A stretch of DNA of 64,000 bases from Talinum fruticosum. Its lineage: Eukaryota > Streptophyta > Magnoliopsida > Caryophyllales > Talinaceae. Both the position numbers and the translations under genes were made by a program. Below the pieces are notes generated by a model. That model made no database searches. It had not been told where the DNA came from and saw only the letters and a list, made by a program, of their open reading frames with translations. Location: NCBI GenBank assembly GCA_021018815.1, contig JAITYX010000021.1:6229001-6293000 (forward strand), written 5' to 3'. Below, in pieces: positions 38,399-51,067 of the stretch; position 1 is the first letter of the stretch, and each line of letters opens with the position of its first letter.

Positions 38399-41300
38399 CT
38401 ATGCAAAAATCTGCTGGATGACGGTCTCAGCATTTCCGTTATACTGTGCCAACAGGTGAATGGCGTCAGCCCTTGGAAGCGCAAGGAATTCCTGCATCAG
38501 AATTCAGATAAGAGTTTTTAGCACTTTTAACGAGACAAACTTGCAGTGACGAGGCTTTGGAACTTATGATCCATGTACAGACAAAAATACGTTAGATGGA
38601 TGAAAGCAGCCAACACTGAGCTCATGAAAAGGTAGTGAACAGAAAGAGGACCTTAACCTAATGTAAACAGGTACATAAATTTCTGAGCATAGTAAATAGT
38701 AACACTACCATAATAAAAATGGTCTACCCAAATACGACCACCTCTGATCAAGGAGCCAAGGAGGCTTCAAGTTGAAATACTAATGAGGCAAAAAAATTAC
38801 ACGAAGGTACAAGTGTAACTATTCTTAGGCCCCTGACTTTTGAAAACTCTAAGGGGTACCTTGAAGACGGATGACGTCATCATTCCGATAAAATGGGCGG
38901 GAGATTAAAAATGAGTTAAAACTCCCAATTTGCCCTTGTTTGCATTTATCAACTTCAATAGCCAAATTGATTAGAGCAACGGTTGGGGTGGACGGCATGG
39001 CCCAGGTGGAGTTTTAGTGCTATATATGAACCCCTATCTCATCTTCTTTATCGTCCCTCCTCAAAACTCCACTGTTGCAACTTGAAACTCTACCAAAAAA
39101 AATTTCTTCTTGGTTTTTGCGAAGAGAGACTTGGGAAGAGAGAGAGAGAGACTCTCATGGAAAGAGAATAGGGAAGATTGAAATGAAAGGGGTTGATTGT
39201 CAATGGACCTGACATCAAATTAATTACTCCCCTTTTGTTTTCGTGGACATCATTATGGGCATAGTCATTTCCCAACTCCGATGTGGCCACCAAACCGGAA
39301 CACCAGCTATTATAGACTTTAAGGTACCTCTTAGTTTTCAAAAGTCAGGAATCTAAGAATAGTTACACTAGAGTACAAAGTAACTTTGTGTAATTTTTCG
39401 CTAATGAGGTGCATAAGGGATAAAGAGGGGAACTACTAGGAATTTCCCCTGAGTGATGAAATATTTAACTTGCACAAATACAAAATTAAAATAAAATAAG
39501 AGAACACATTACAGCACAAATCACACAAATTTAACCCTTCAACTTCAATTCTAGCTCCAACTCGATGCCTATCTGGATGAGTTAAAGAGTTTGGGTTTCC
39601 GCAAATCCATAATTGGACCTGAAAGCTTGAAAAGCTCATAATCACCAAATTCTCCCACATATTCACTCTCCTTAACGTACAATTTGCAATCTTTGTTCCC
39701 AATCCGGATCCCCCCTTCAGCAGAAAGCTCGGGTTCATGTTTCAGTTGCATGAAACTAGCAATTCAACTATGATAGCCATTTAATTCAATTAGGAAATCA
39801 AACAATAAGTAGACAAGAAAAGGCAATATTAGAAAATCCAATATGTTCTTGGATCCACATGAATGTCTTTCACTTTCCAATCTCATGACCATTTCAGATG
39901 TAAGCAAATTGTTAGTAAGAAGAACGTGTAGACTTCTAAAGATGAGTGAATTTAGACATGATGCCTAAATTAAATTTAAGAGATCCAAATTACTTTTCTC
40001 GACAAATTGCAATCTAAAATGGTATTCAATACATCATTGGATCCAGTACCCAATCTGAGCTGAGGACTGAAACCTTGAACTCATTCGAATGTTCTCTGAT
40101 CAGGTGAGTAGGTGACTATCATTTTCTAAATTCTCAATTTTCAGTAAATAATAAAGACTTTAAAGTTACCAACACCCTTGAATCTAAAGACAGGGCATAT
40201 GTGTGCTTTTTTTTAGGAGTGGGGGAAAGAAAGGATGGGGAGGAGGGGGTGTGAAGAGTATGTATTATGAAACCTCACAAATACAACTTAATTGTAGAAA
40301 GGGTGTTTCCTATGACCCATAGATTTGAAAGGCACTGTTACTTCACAAGGAGGGGTGGCAGGTGAGACGGTTTAGGAAGAATTTACTTTAAAATTCAGAA
40401 TTGGATGGCAAATAATGACCTTTTCAACTCTTGAGAGCGAAAAGCTCCATATTTCTCATTAACTAGGCATAACTTCCCAGTTAAAGTGGAAGAAACAACT
40501 GAAACAAAGAAAGAACAAATCTCCTGGGGAAAAGATCCCACCCCAAACCTGGTGCTTGCACCCAGTGACTTAACTGCCATCCATAACTAAAACCCTAATC
40601 TACAGTGTTAACCTCGCCCACGTGCCAGGTGGCCACCCTTATTTAATCCTTCGTAATGCATTAAATTGGTTAACCATTCTGAGCTCAAATCTACCTTGGA
40701 ACTCAATAGTTATGAACAAGGTGAGAGTGATACTGAACAAACCTTTCGATTAAATACATTTACATCCTATTTGTTATGAATGTTGCATCTAGTTCCTCAA
40801 AAAAAGAAATAGATTGCACATTTCGTGTTAATACTGAAACAGAAATAAATGAAACGAAGGCAGCAGCAGCATACAACTGATAGCATGCCAGAAGAGAGAC
40901 CAAAAACAAGCCACACGAAAAATATAGAACACAGACAAAAATGCATTCATAGCAAGCATATTTTTGAATAGAAAGGTGTACAACTCACCATTACTTTGAG
41001 TATTGCACCTTCATCCCAAACTTCTTGAGAAGGCATTTGAATTGGGCTACCACCTTCAGGCAGCCTATTACTAGATGAAACTGTAACTTGAGATGAACCG
41101 TGAATATGAGAATCCATATTTGATCCGCAAACTGTGTTAGCAATCAACATGCTTTTGACTTCTTTGAGGGCATCAATCTTCAAGAACGACTCAAAACGAT
41201 CTTTGCACATTTGTAGTTTGAACCACTCATTATGTGTCTGGAGAGTCGTTTGCATGACTCTCATAAGCTGTGGTTCCTGAATACCAAGCCTTCTACCAAT

Positions 41301-44300
41301 TGCAACCTATCCAACCACAAAAAAAAAAAAAGAAAAAAGAAAAGACAACAAAAACGTTAACGCATGTTCTTGGACCTTCAATGCTCCAAAGTCCAAAACA
41401 ACCTCTAAAAAAACCGGAATCCAAGTTCCACCAAGAACTACACACACTGTGACACCAGGATACAAAGAGAACATGGATGCTGTATCTTGTAAAGGCAAAT
41501 GTGAGTTAAAACATGCTCAGCTTTCTAATAATACTCATTCAAGGAATACCCATTCAAGCCTCAACCATCGGTTGGGCAGCCTAATGCTATAGAATATGAT
41601 CAGGAATTCCAAACCTCAAAGATTATTCAACAACTTATCCACCCACTGTGAATCAGCACAAGACCTAGAATTTACCATCTTATAATCGATCAGATTGAAG
41701 CACCTAGAATAAATGCTAGATCATATTTTGTATATCACAATTATCAGCAACATTGACATGTACACAAAACTAGATCTGCGGAAGTCCATAATTTGACCCA
41801 AAAAAGTACCATAGGAACAGAGCAACAGACGGAAATAAGGTCATGCGGGCATGACCGTGAGCCACTGAGTAATAAGTGGGTTTGATGGTGTAAGATGATG
41901 CCCAACTGTACAAATGGAAATAGGAAAAAGAATACACAAGTTCCCTGGGGCCCCACGTACAAACTGAAGGTCTGTCTTGGAAGCATTTTAATTTATTTAT
42001 TTTTAAAATAAAACTTAAAAACAATTGGAAGTTAATTATCACTAATTGTGTCACTAGAGAAAATAACTTTGTATAATTTTCTGGAAGATGGAGCCAGCCT
42101 CTACAAGAAACACAAGCATAATAATTTTGCCCCCATAGTCTTCTCCGAAAATCTAAAAGCATAGTCTTCTGGCATGCAATTTGTAGGGTAAGATATTATG
42201 ATTTTGGCCAAAGAATGTATTCTAACATCCATAAAATACCTTCTAACACTGAAAATCACATGCAGTACAAAAGCTAATACTACTGGTATTACTGGTTTTG
42301 ACACCACAATTCCAAAAGTTGATAGTCATAGAAGATAGAGCCCATGTTGGGAGAAGCAGACTTCGCAGTAACACTTCTTGCTTGTAAACAAGCTAATATA
42401 ACAATTCTCTAGAGAAATATATAGGCAATACGTTTCTAATATTCAAATTACAAAACCAGATTTTCTTACAAGTTAACACAAATCCCATTAGATACTGACA
42501 TCATCATACCTGGAGTGAGCTTGCCAAAGCATCCAAGGGTAAGTCTTTCTTAAATGCAATTTCATTAGGCCTCAGTAATGCCAATAGAGTCTCTTTCAGG
42601 GGCTTAAGCAATCCTGGGTCATTGGCTGCTAAAGGGCCTAAGTGAGAGCATGCAACCTTCAAAGCGCCAGAGTAATCACCAGAGTCGACTAGCTTTAGAA
42701 ATTCAACCTGAAAACAGCAAATAGCCAAGGACAATAATCTGCATCTGAGATTCGATTTGAAGTTAGGAAATTCTCCATTTTGAGGAATCATAAGGATTCA
42801 TTACCTGCTTCAGTTGGAAGAGCAACACAGAGTTTTGTCCGAAGAAATCAGGGTCTAACACATTTACTTCTTGAACAACCTCAGCAGTCATACCTTTACT
42901 AGCCAATTCCTTTATGCCCAGGACAGTTTCACACTTATCATCCTTATTGTAGAATTGATCCACAGAGGTATGTTTTTCGAAACCCTAAAGAAACATTGCT
43001 TGTTAGAATAAGAAACACAGATGTCACTGATAACAGCTAAACATTCATGTCTTCTTAACAAGGGAATAGATAAATAACCCTTTTAAGAAGGCAACACAGA
43101 CCTCTCGCTTACTGCTTCCATCAAAATGCACACCAGCAGGAAAATCTGAATCATCATCTCTGCCCCTCCACCTCTTGCGTCTCCTACCTTCTATTACTGC
43201 ATGACACTTATTTCGTTGGCAAACCCTCAAATTTTTAGATTGCTGGATTCCACTAGTGCTACAATCATCAAGGTTGCTTGCAGTTTCACTGGGAAACCGC
43301 ATTTCCACATCCATATCTTGCTTTGCAATCATCTCTGTACTGATTTCAAAGCCATCTACATGAGCACTACTAATAGAAGATTCACCATCTGAATTTTTAC
43401 TGTTTCCAATATCCCTGTCAGGAGAACCATTTCCGGATGAACAACAACCCGGCCCTGGTCGATCAGCTTCCAAATGTCCGGAGAGGAATAGCAAGCCAGA
43501 CCCTGTCAGCACACACATATACATACACACCCAAGAGATCAACATATGAAGCTCCTAAGAATCAAAAGACAACAGGAAAATTCAAATATAGAATTCAACC
43601 ATACCAGAGGGCGACATGACAGGGTCAACTATACCCCTGTAAACACAGTATTCGTGAACAAGCTCATCAAGAACAGATGTATTCAATCTTATTCGGCAAA
43701 TCTCATTCTGCAATAAAAACATTTATTAAGTGACAACCAGTAATAGTGAGCAAATTAAGATAGAAGAAAATGTCTTTTCTTAGCTTCTTTCTAATAGGTA
43801 ATAGCTGCTGCCAACTTAATGTCTGAACTAAAGGCCATAAATTAAATAACCACAGCTAGTAGGACAAAGATTGGAAGCTAAGATGATTGAAGACTCATTC
43901 GAGTCTGGTAAATGGGACCTATGGGAGTCAAGCAGCACGACAGAGCCTCAATATGGTATAAACAAACAAGCTCAAAGCATGGTCGAGTTCCTAGAAAAAG
44001 GTGGTGAAAAGAATTCTGTTGCACACCAATGAACACGGGAAGCAAATCAGCATATGTAACAATAAGCTTATTTCTCCTTTCCTACCCACTTAAATATGTT
44101 TTTCATTAGAAGGAAATGCTATAACATGAACATATAAGTGCTACAGCCCACAAGGGGATTGATCAATTTATAGATTGAAGGAAAATGCACGAAGTAAAAA
44201 ATGTTGAGCAACAGGTTTAAACCGACTGGATTGATGTTCTTTGCTGCCATGGCCAGACAATTCTATACTAACAGGACTCAAGATGCAGGACAGAGACTAG

Positions 44301-47261
44301 TTTAGTTTGTTGAGCCTACGCCTCCATTGTCCACAGAAAATCCTCTGATCCCATAAATTTGGAGAGAGGAAAGGTAAAGAAACAAGTAGTTCATTCGAAC
44401 ATGACAGAGATTTGTACAACAAAAGCACAAATAAGTGAATTGATAAGTATCAAAAACCTGAAATGCCTGGAATAAGTCACCCTTTGCAAATCTTAAACTA
44501 TCAACAGCCCCCTGTCTGGTGAGCTGAACAGCATGCGCAAGAGCTTGTATATCCACCTGAATTTATATAAGAAACGATTATCACTAAAGATGTTTTGTTG
44601 TAAGAATCAACAAAGACGTTTCACACAATTATGCTTCTTTTGCAGATCCTATTCAAATGTGGATTACATAATCCACGATAGCGGCTTAATCCAGCACACA
44701 CCATTCCAGAGGACATCAACAGGGAAATTTTTAAAAAATAACCTCATCAAAGGGGGCACTTCAAAAAGTGACTCTTGAGGTGTTGCTGGGGGTCTTTGTC
44801 CTCAAGAAGCAATCTTTCAGTAAGATCAGAAATGGGCGAAGAGACACCTTGACGAAGACAGAATTCCTTGTGAATACTGATATCACAACAAAACAAGCAC
44901 CACCATGAATACCGTCATTAGAAATGAATCGCCAATAGAAGATACCAGAGTCAAAAGAGAAAGAACCTTATCAAGTATCTCAATGTCATGGAGAAAACAG
45001 GATCATGTGCATGAAGATGTGCTCTCAGGATGGAGGACATCAATCCGGCAATTTCAAATCTTTTTCTATCAGACCACTGAAACACACAATGCAAACCAAA
45101 TTCTCTTTATTGTAAAGTTACTGCACGAACCACACAAACCTATATTGGAAACAGTATGTAGTCTTGGATATAAACATTTTGGAAGAGACAGAATAAAATC
45201 CGAAGAAGCAGATAGGGGGAAAAGCAAAATAAATAAGGAAGAGAGGGGAGGGGGACAGAAGGGGGAGTGGATCTGCAAAATTTTCAAACAAAAAATTCTG
45301 TGGCATCAGGCAAGCTACCAGCTACCAATACACAAAAAAGAAAATAAGGCTTTCAATTTTTTTTTTCGAGTTAGGCTGATTTCTATTATTTCAAGATTTA
45401 ATTATTTATTTTTGTACAAAAAAACTTTTCAAAATCCCGGACCAATAGACAGCCAGTTGGATGTACATTAACCTTAAACAAACTGACAAAACTCACAAAT
45501 ACATCACTAAATAATAGTATATACTACATGGGCAACACTGGACATGCACATTTTTCTAGATAACTTCAATAGTTTCTATGAAAAATGAGTCACTTAGTAT
45601 GATATATCCAGCAAACATATCAACCTAATGAGATCTATGACTTGGGCATCGCAACCTAAGCCTCAAACACAACTAGGTCATGTCACAGTTGGTATTAAAA
45701 AGTAGTTGGTATGTGATAACAGACCAGATCCATTACTCGAATCACTTTGCTAAAACATTTCTTGCACCAGTTACCATTATTCTCCTTATCCATATTATCC
45801 CTCGCCACCTATACATAACATCATCGAAAAAACTTTTGCTTAGGGTAGCAATATCTAGCATGAGCACAGCCAATCTCAATGAACACAAAATAAAGGGACA
45901 GCACAAGGATTGACTCAAGTTATTCGTACACTGCTCCTGACAGCCATACCATAATGATGCTTAAGCTAGAAAATGAGCATCAAAAGAAGTAGCATAGGTT
46001 GTAATTCTTAGTACTCCCCCGTTCCAAAAAGATAATCCTTTTTCCTTTTATGAAAGTCCCAAAATAATGTCCGTCTTAACTATTATTAGTGTTAAAATTT
46101 CTCTCTCATCTCAATACAATAGAAAACAATGCGTTCAATTATGTTCCCTTAAAATTTTTCATTACCTAAGCGGAACTATCGTTATGGGACGGAGGGAGTA
46201 GTAAGTAGTAACCAAGTATTTCTCTCTTTCTTGTGTTTTAATTGTCCTCTCCATCCAATCCATTTGACCACCTATAGAAGTTTCAAATCCAACCAAATCC
46301 ATACCCTTGTGCTGCCCATGTTTTCTCCTATGTAGCATCCTCACTCTTAAATTCCAAAGAGATTGTTTCCTCAAACCACCTGCATAAGTTGGTTTCTTAA
46401 AATTCTTTGTAAAAACTCTCAACTAGAAGCAAAGCGTGGCCCTTCTACAAGATTGAAAACGATCACATGACTACGGTTCAGTTCAATTAACCACCAATTG
46501 CAATCAAAAGCAAAGCATTCGCATTTAAAAACGACAAGTTCGAAGCATATTGCACAATGACTGAATACCTCATTAGCGACAGGTGAACTGGTATCATCTT
46601 TGTCATATAATAGCGCAAGGAGAACATGCTTAAACTCCTCATATGCTTCCTTAAGACAGGGAAGAAAACAAAAGGCAATCCGATAAATTAATGGGAAAAA
46701 TTAACAAGTAAAATAACAAATGTAAACTCAAATTGGGAACATACAGGGTATGCGTCAAGGGCACAAGGAGCTAGGGCAGTGCGCAAGCAATTAACCGCCG
46801 AATCACGATCCTCCGCAGTTCCTCTCCTCAACAACTCGATAAATTTCTTCACCCAAAAACAAAAATGAAATTTTTAACAATAAATAAATGCAAAACGAAC
46901 AATTCCACAAACAAAAACAAACCCTAAAGTTAATCAATTTGGGCGCGGACATGAAAAATACCTGCTTCTGAAGACAAAATAGAAGGCGGTGATCGTTCAG
47001 GATAAAAGGGGCATGGAGGCGGAGGAGATCCAAAGCGGAGTCGATATCTCCGGACTCTATAAGCCGTCTGATCTGACGAATCAGGAGGCGTGATTGATAA
47101 GACGACGACGAAGAGGAAGAAGAGGAGGGTGGAGACGAGGATGATGGAGAGGATGAAGAAGGAGAAGATGGAGGGGAAGAATCGTCGATGAGGTTCTCGG
47201 ATTTAGCGAATTCGATAATAAGAGCATCTAGAGCTTCCCAATTCACCGGCGTGGAGTCCAT
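38399..47261 (-). CDS. RanBPM-like protein with CTLH/CRA and LisH modules (two one-base breaks in exon 5)
   Basis: Twelve exons: 47261-46962, 46846-46745, 46649-46569, 45076-44967, 44876-44743, 44556-44458, 43707-43605, 43502-43102, 42984-42805, 42707-42510, 41306-40989 and 38491-38399. The N-terminus (MDSTPVNWEALDALIIEF) is followed by a Ser/Pro-rich stretch. The first CTLH-CRA module follows (from RLLIRQIRRLIESGDIDSAL). Then come a LisH-like LDELVHEYCVYRGIV, a charged linker with a basic RRRKRWRGR (possible nuclear signal), and a second CTLH-CRA module (VEFLKLVDSGDYSGALK onwards), ending QQIFA. Such proteins are scaffold partners of Ran-binding and CTLH/GID-type ubiquitin-ligase assemblies; the exact role here is inference. 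With two extra bases in exon 5 the product would be about 706 residues; as written the frame breaks at G5 runs on plus (44788-44792 and 44752-44756). The 3' UTR probably extends to about 37.7 kb (AATAAA on minus near 37727-37732). Confidence 0.85.
38789..39400. mobile_element. Mutator-type MITE (612 bp) with 9-bp target duplication, in the last RanBPM-like intron
   Basis: The terminal inverted repeats are about 70-80 bp and imperfect. The left end begins CAAAAAAATTACAC and includes GTGTAACTATTCTTAG and CTGACTTTTGAAAACT; the inverted right end begins CGAAAAATTACAC and includes the same two words. The flanks are CTAATGAGG on both sides (38780-38788 and 39401-39409), a 9-bp duplication typical of Mutator-superfamily elements. 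The interior carries TGACGTCA (38872-38879) and a TATATATGAACCCC followed by a CT-rich leader-like stretch (39020-39060), but no transposase. Confidence 0.88.
46014..46198. mobile_element. Stowaway MITE (185 bp) in an intron of the RanBPM-like gene
   Basis: The left end CTCCCCCGTTCCAAAAAG pairs with the inverted right end CTCCCTCCGTCCCATAAC, close to the Stowaway consensus. TA flanks both ends (46012-46013, 46199-46200). It lies between exons 3 and 4 of the host gene, and those exons show no splice-site damage. Confidence 0.88.
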
Positions 47262-47404
47262 TGCTGAGCAACCCGAGTTCAGAGAGAGAGGAGAGAGAGA
47301 AATGCGACAGAGAAGGATTCTGTTTTCCGCAGCGAGCGAGGAACGCCGGGAGGGAAGAAAGGTATTCTGGAGCGAGAAAGGCGGCGATGTGAAAGGTAAA
47401 TAAC

Positions 47405-48165
47405 GTTTTTATGATTTTTTTTTTTCCTTCTGATCTACTCGAATATACACTGGAGCTTCTATAGTAAAATTTTTGTATTTTCATTTAAAAAAACAGTTAT
47501 TTCAATTCGAGTAGTGTAATTGTACAAAAATTTCAGAGATGTAAAATTGTGATATTAAAATCTATATTAAAAGAAGTTATTATAAATTGATATTTTGGAA
47601 TATTTTTTTTGGTTAAATAGTTGAGAGTTTATTTTATTTTTTCATTTTTAGTCTTTTGTTTTATTTGTTTATAAATCATTCGTATATCTGCTATAATAAG
47701 ATATTAAGTTATAGGAATGACTTTGAGTATTGTTCTTAGGTAAATAATAAACTATTTAAAGGTGATTCTATTTGAAGATTAAAAGTAAATGTTAAATTAT
47801 TTACTAGTTCATATCAAATAAAAAGTCATTTTAAAATAATCAACTAGTCATTCCAAAGATATTTAGAAATCATCCCTAAAACGCCAATATCATATTATAT
47901 ATTTTTTGTATGATATAATATGAGAAGTTTTGGCGATAAAAAAAAAAAAACTCTCCTTTTTGTTAGTATGCGGAGATGAAAATTTAAATCTTTAGAACCT
48001 TTATGTGGAGCATAAAGTTTTTGAGTTGAATTATATTGTGAGGGCGAGGTTTTTTTCAGTATGTGGAAGAAAAATTAGGTGTTTCAGTATGTGGAAGTTG
48101 GAAATCACATCTGAAATTAGTTTCAGTATGTAGAAAAATTCCTGATATTTGGGTTCAGTTATCTC
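47405..48165. other. Intergenic AT-rich DNA between the RanBPM-like and PPR genes
   Basis: No gene or repeat with clear boundaries was found. The DNA just upstream of the RanBPM-like start (47280-47305) is GA-rich, as is common in plant leaders. Confidence 0.5.
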
Positions 48166-50090
48166 CTAACAGAGGCTAGAATTAGTTTCGTTGCCTATCC
48201 AGCTACTTCCTGTTGGTTTCATCAATCCTCTGCTTTCCATCAACCTTCTTATCCTCAGCGCGTCATCCCATTTCTCTTCCCTGGCATATATGTTTGATAG
48301 CGTAACATAATGCCCAGCATTGTTGGGCTCTAAGCAAACAAGATTTTCGGCAGCCATCTTAGCAACCTCCATGTTCTGCTGGTGAGCTTGACCTGCAGCT
48401 AATAGAGCCCCCAAATATGCTTGTTTGGCTTCATGTGCATTGCGTTCAGAACATCAAGTGCCTCACTGAGCTTACCAGCTCGAGCTAGCATATCAACTAG
48501 GCACGCAAAATGCTCCATTGTAGGAACCAACTCAAAATCTCGAATCAAACTACAGAAGAGCTGGAGCCCCGCATCAACAAGGCCAGAGTGGTTACAAGCG
48601 GAAAGAGCTGAGGTCAAAGTGAAAGAGTCAGGGCAAAGACCTGAAGATGTCATTTCTTTTAGAAGCCGTAGAGCAGCCTCCCCTTTTCCATGCATTGCGA
48701 ACCCTCCAATTATTGTATTCCATGACACTAAATCTCTAGTCAACATTTTGGAGAATACAAGGTTAGCAGCATCAATGGATCCACACTTGCAATACATGCT
48801 AATTAAAGCATTCAGCACGGGAATGACTGAGTTGAACTCATTCCTGACGATATATGCATGAATCTGCTTGCCAGACTTCAGATCACAAATGGGCAAGATT
48901 GTCGATATTGTGGTTTGACCATTCTTGATCCCCAAATTTTGCATCTTTGTGAATAGTTCAAGTGCTGAATGTCCCATTGCTAGATCAATCAGGCCAAAAA
49001 TCATGGCATTCCAAGTGACGACATCAAGCTTATTCATTGACTCAAACACATGTTGCATATCATGGATTCTCTGGCATTTGGAGTACAGTGTCAGCAATGC
49101 CGGTCCAGCAGACTGGTAGAGTGTATTATGACAATGAGTTTTTATCCCATGGGCATGAATTTCTTGCCCATTTCTTAGGGCCGTCAAAAACCGGCAAGAC
49201 ACTATTGCACTAGATAGAGAGCCTAGATCAGGGGTAACTACCATACTGTTCATCATATTCCTGAAAATTCCCAAGGATGCTTCATGATTCCCTGCTCTTG
49301 AATAGCCAGATATCAGAGTGGTCCAAGAGATAACACTAGGTTGCACAATCTGTCGAAAAACTTTGAGAGCCTCATCACACAACCCCATTCGGCAATAAGC
49401 ATCCATCACAGAATTCAATGTGACCAAATCAGATTCAATGCCCTCAAATCTCATGGACCCAAATAACTCCACAGCTGATGCAGGAAACCTATTGGCGACA
49501 TACCCAGAAATCATTGCATTCCAAGACAACAAGTCTCTCACTGTCATATTATTAAAAACCCTTCTAGCATTTTCAACCTCATCACATTTAGAGTACATAT
49601 CAATTAACGAACAAGAAACTAGCAAATTAAACTCAGCTCCACACACAATCACCTCTTTATGAACCATGGCACCCTTATCCAGTTGTGCCAACTGCGCGCA
49701 TGCCCTCAAGACCTTAGGGAAAACATACTGATCAGGCAACACACCCTTAATTCTCATTGATCTGTAAACCAGCAAACACTCATGGAACAGGCAATTCCTC
49801 GAGTGAAATGCCAAGAGAGCAGTCCAAGCAAAAACATTTTGTTCAGGCAATTCGTCGAACACCTTCTGGGCATACCCCAAATTATCACAATCTGCATAGG
49901 ATTGGACTAATTTGGTGACAATGAAAGATTCCTGATGTAACCCATATTGAATAATCTGCTGGTGGCATTGCTTGGCTTGAGCTAATGCTCTTGAGTTGCT
50001 GCAAAGTTGGAGGAGGTGGGTAAGTTGAGAAGGGGAGAGGGGAGAGAAATTTAGAGCTGAAAAGTGTCTTCGAAGTAGCCATGGTCTCAT
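48166..50090 (-). CDS. PLS-class pentatricopeptide repeat protein with E motif (one-base break near the end)
   Basis: A single-exon gene starting at 50090. The first frame gives 563 residues, with tandem PPR units along almost the whole length (for example LLSWNAMISGYVANRFPASA, VISWTTLISGYSRAGN and DLVSWNTIIGGFAMHGKGEA). The N-terminus MRPWLLRRHFSALNF is basic and suits organelle targeting. After HMKPNKHIWG the frame stops; the next frame (from about 48411) continues ALLAAGQAHQQN through LSNIYAREEKWDDA and RGLMKPTGSSWI, the normal E-motif ending, and stops at 48166. One extra G in the G5 run (C5 on plus, 48408-48412) would restore a protein of about 645 residues. No DYW domain is present. PLS-E proteins usually take part in organellar RNA editing or processing; the RNA target cannot be read from the sequence. 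Confidence 0.88.
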
Positions 50091-50099
50091 CTAAATCGA

Positions 50100-51067
50100 G
50101 ATCCTCTCTGCAAATGGCGATATAGCTTGTAATTTGGCAGTAATTAGCTCATTCATAGTCTACTATACTATGAAACTTTGTCAAGTATTCATTTTCGTTT
50201 CCATGCACAAAAATGGAGCTATGACTAAGCATTCACAGGTATCCCTCTTCAATTTTCTCTCTCAAGTTTTTGTTATGAGATGGAGACAATAATACAAGTT
50301 TTGCCTCCTATTATACAAGTAGTAGCAAGCAAGGATGTTATTATCAATGCACAAAAGTGCTGGAACTCTTTAGCGTCTATTTTTTACCTCGCAATATTAT
50401 CATACTTCCATATTACTGTAATTAGGTGTTCAGCTGTTAACTGAAACTCGAAAGTTATATCTAACTAATTTCTAAGCCTGCGCCGTATTTGGTTTTTTTA
50501 AATTTAAGTTTCATTAAATTATAAAATATTGCTTTATCTTTTATAGTTTCTTTTTAAAACAAAAAAGTAATGTATTTATAAATATAACACTTAACGGCAA
50601 CCTTAAAAAAACACCCTTATAAATACAACATTTAACGACAACCTCAACCGTTCCTATTTTTATACAAAACATGACTAAGTTGAATTTCTTATGAAACTCC
50701 AGTAATCCAGAAAATCAAATATTCTTGGGAGAAATATCATAATACATCCAAAGATTCAAGTGATGACAATAGTAAAACATACATAGTGATCCTCCTAATG
50801 GAGTATTGTAATCCCCATCAATACAGGGGGCGGGGGTAAACATTGATCTGTATGTAAAGAAAAAGGATCAAACAAGTAGACAACTATAAAACCACCCTTA
50901 ATAAAAATTGAAAAAATTATGGTGATAAATCAATCCCCCCCAAGAACCTAACTAGGGGAATGAAAGGAGAAAAGGTGCAAATAATCACAATTATCCTTTT
51001 CCTCACTCTGCCTTTCCATGGATGATATGCAAAAGATCCGATGCCTTGACTGCATAATTGCCAGCTT
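50100..51067. other. Intergenic region and probable 3' UTR of the aminopeptidase gene
   Basis: No gene is seen. The part near 50750-51067 is likely 3' UTR of the downstream minus-strand methionine aminopeptidase. Confidence 0.45.

Noticed and set aside
44905..45471. 188-codon plus-strand ORF
   Set aside because: It covers exon 4 of the RanBPM-like gene in antisense and adjoining intron; composition is low-complexity and no family feature is seen.
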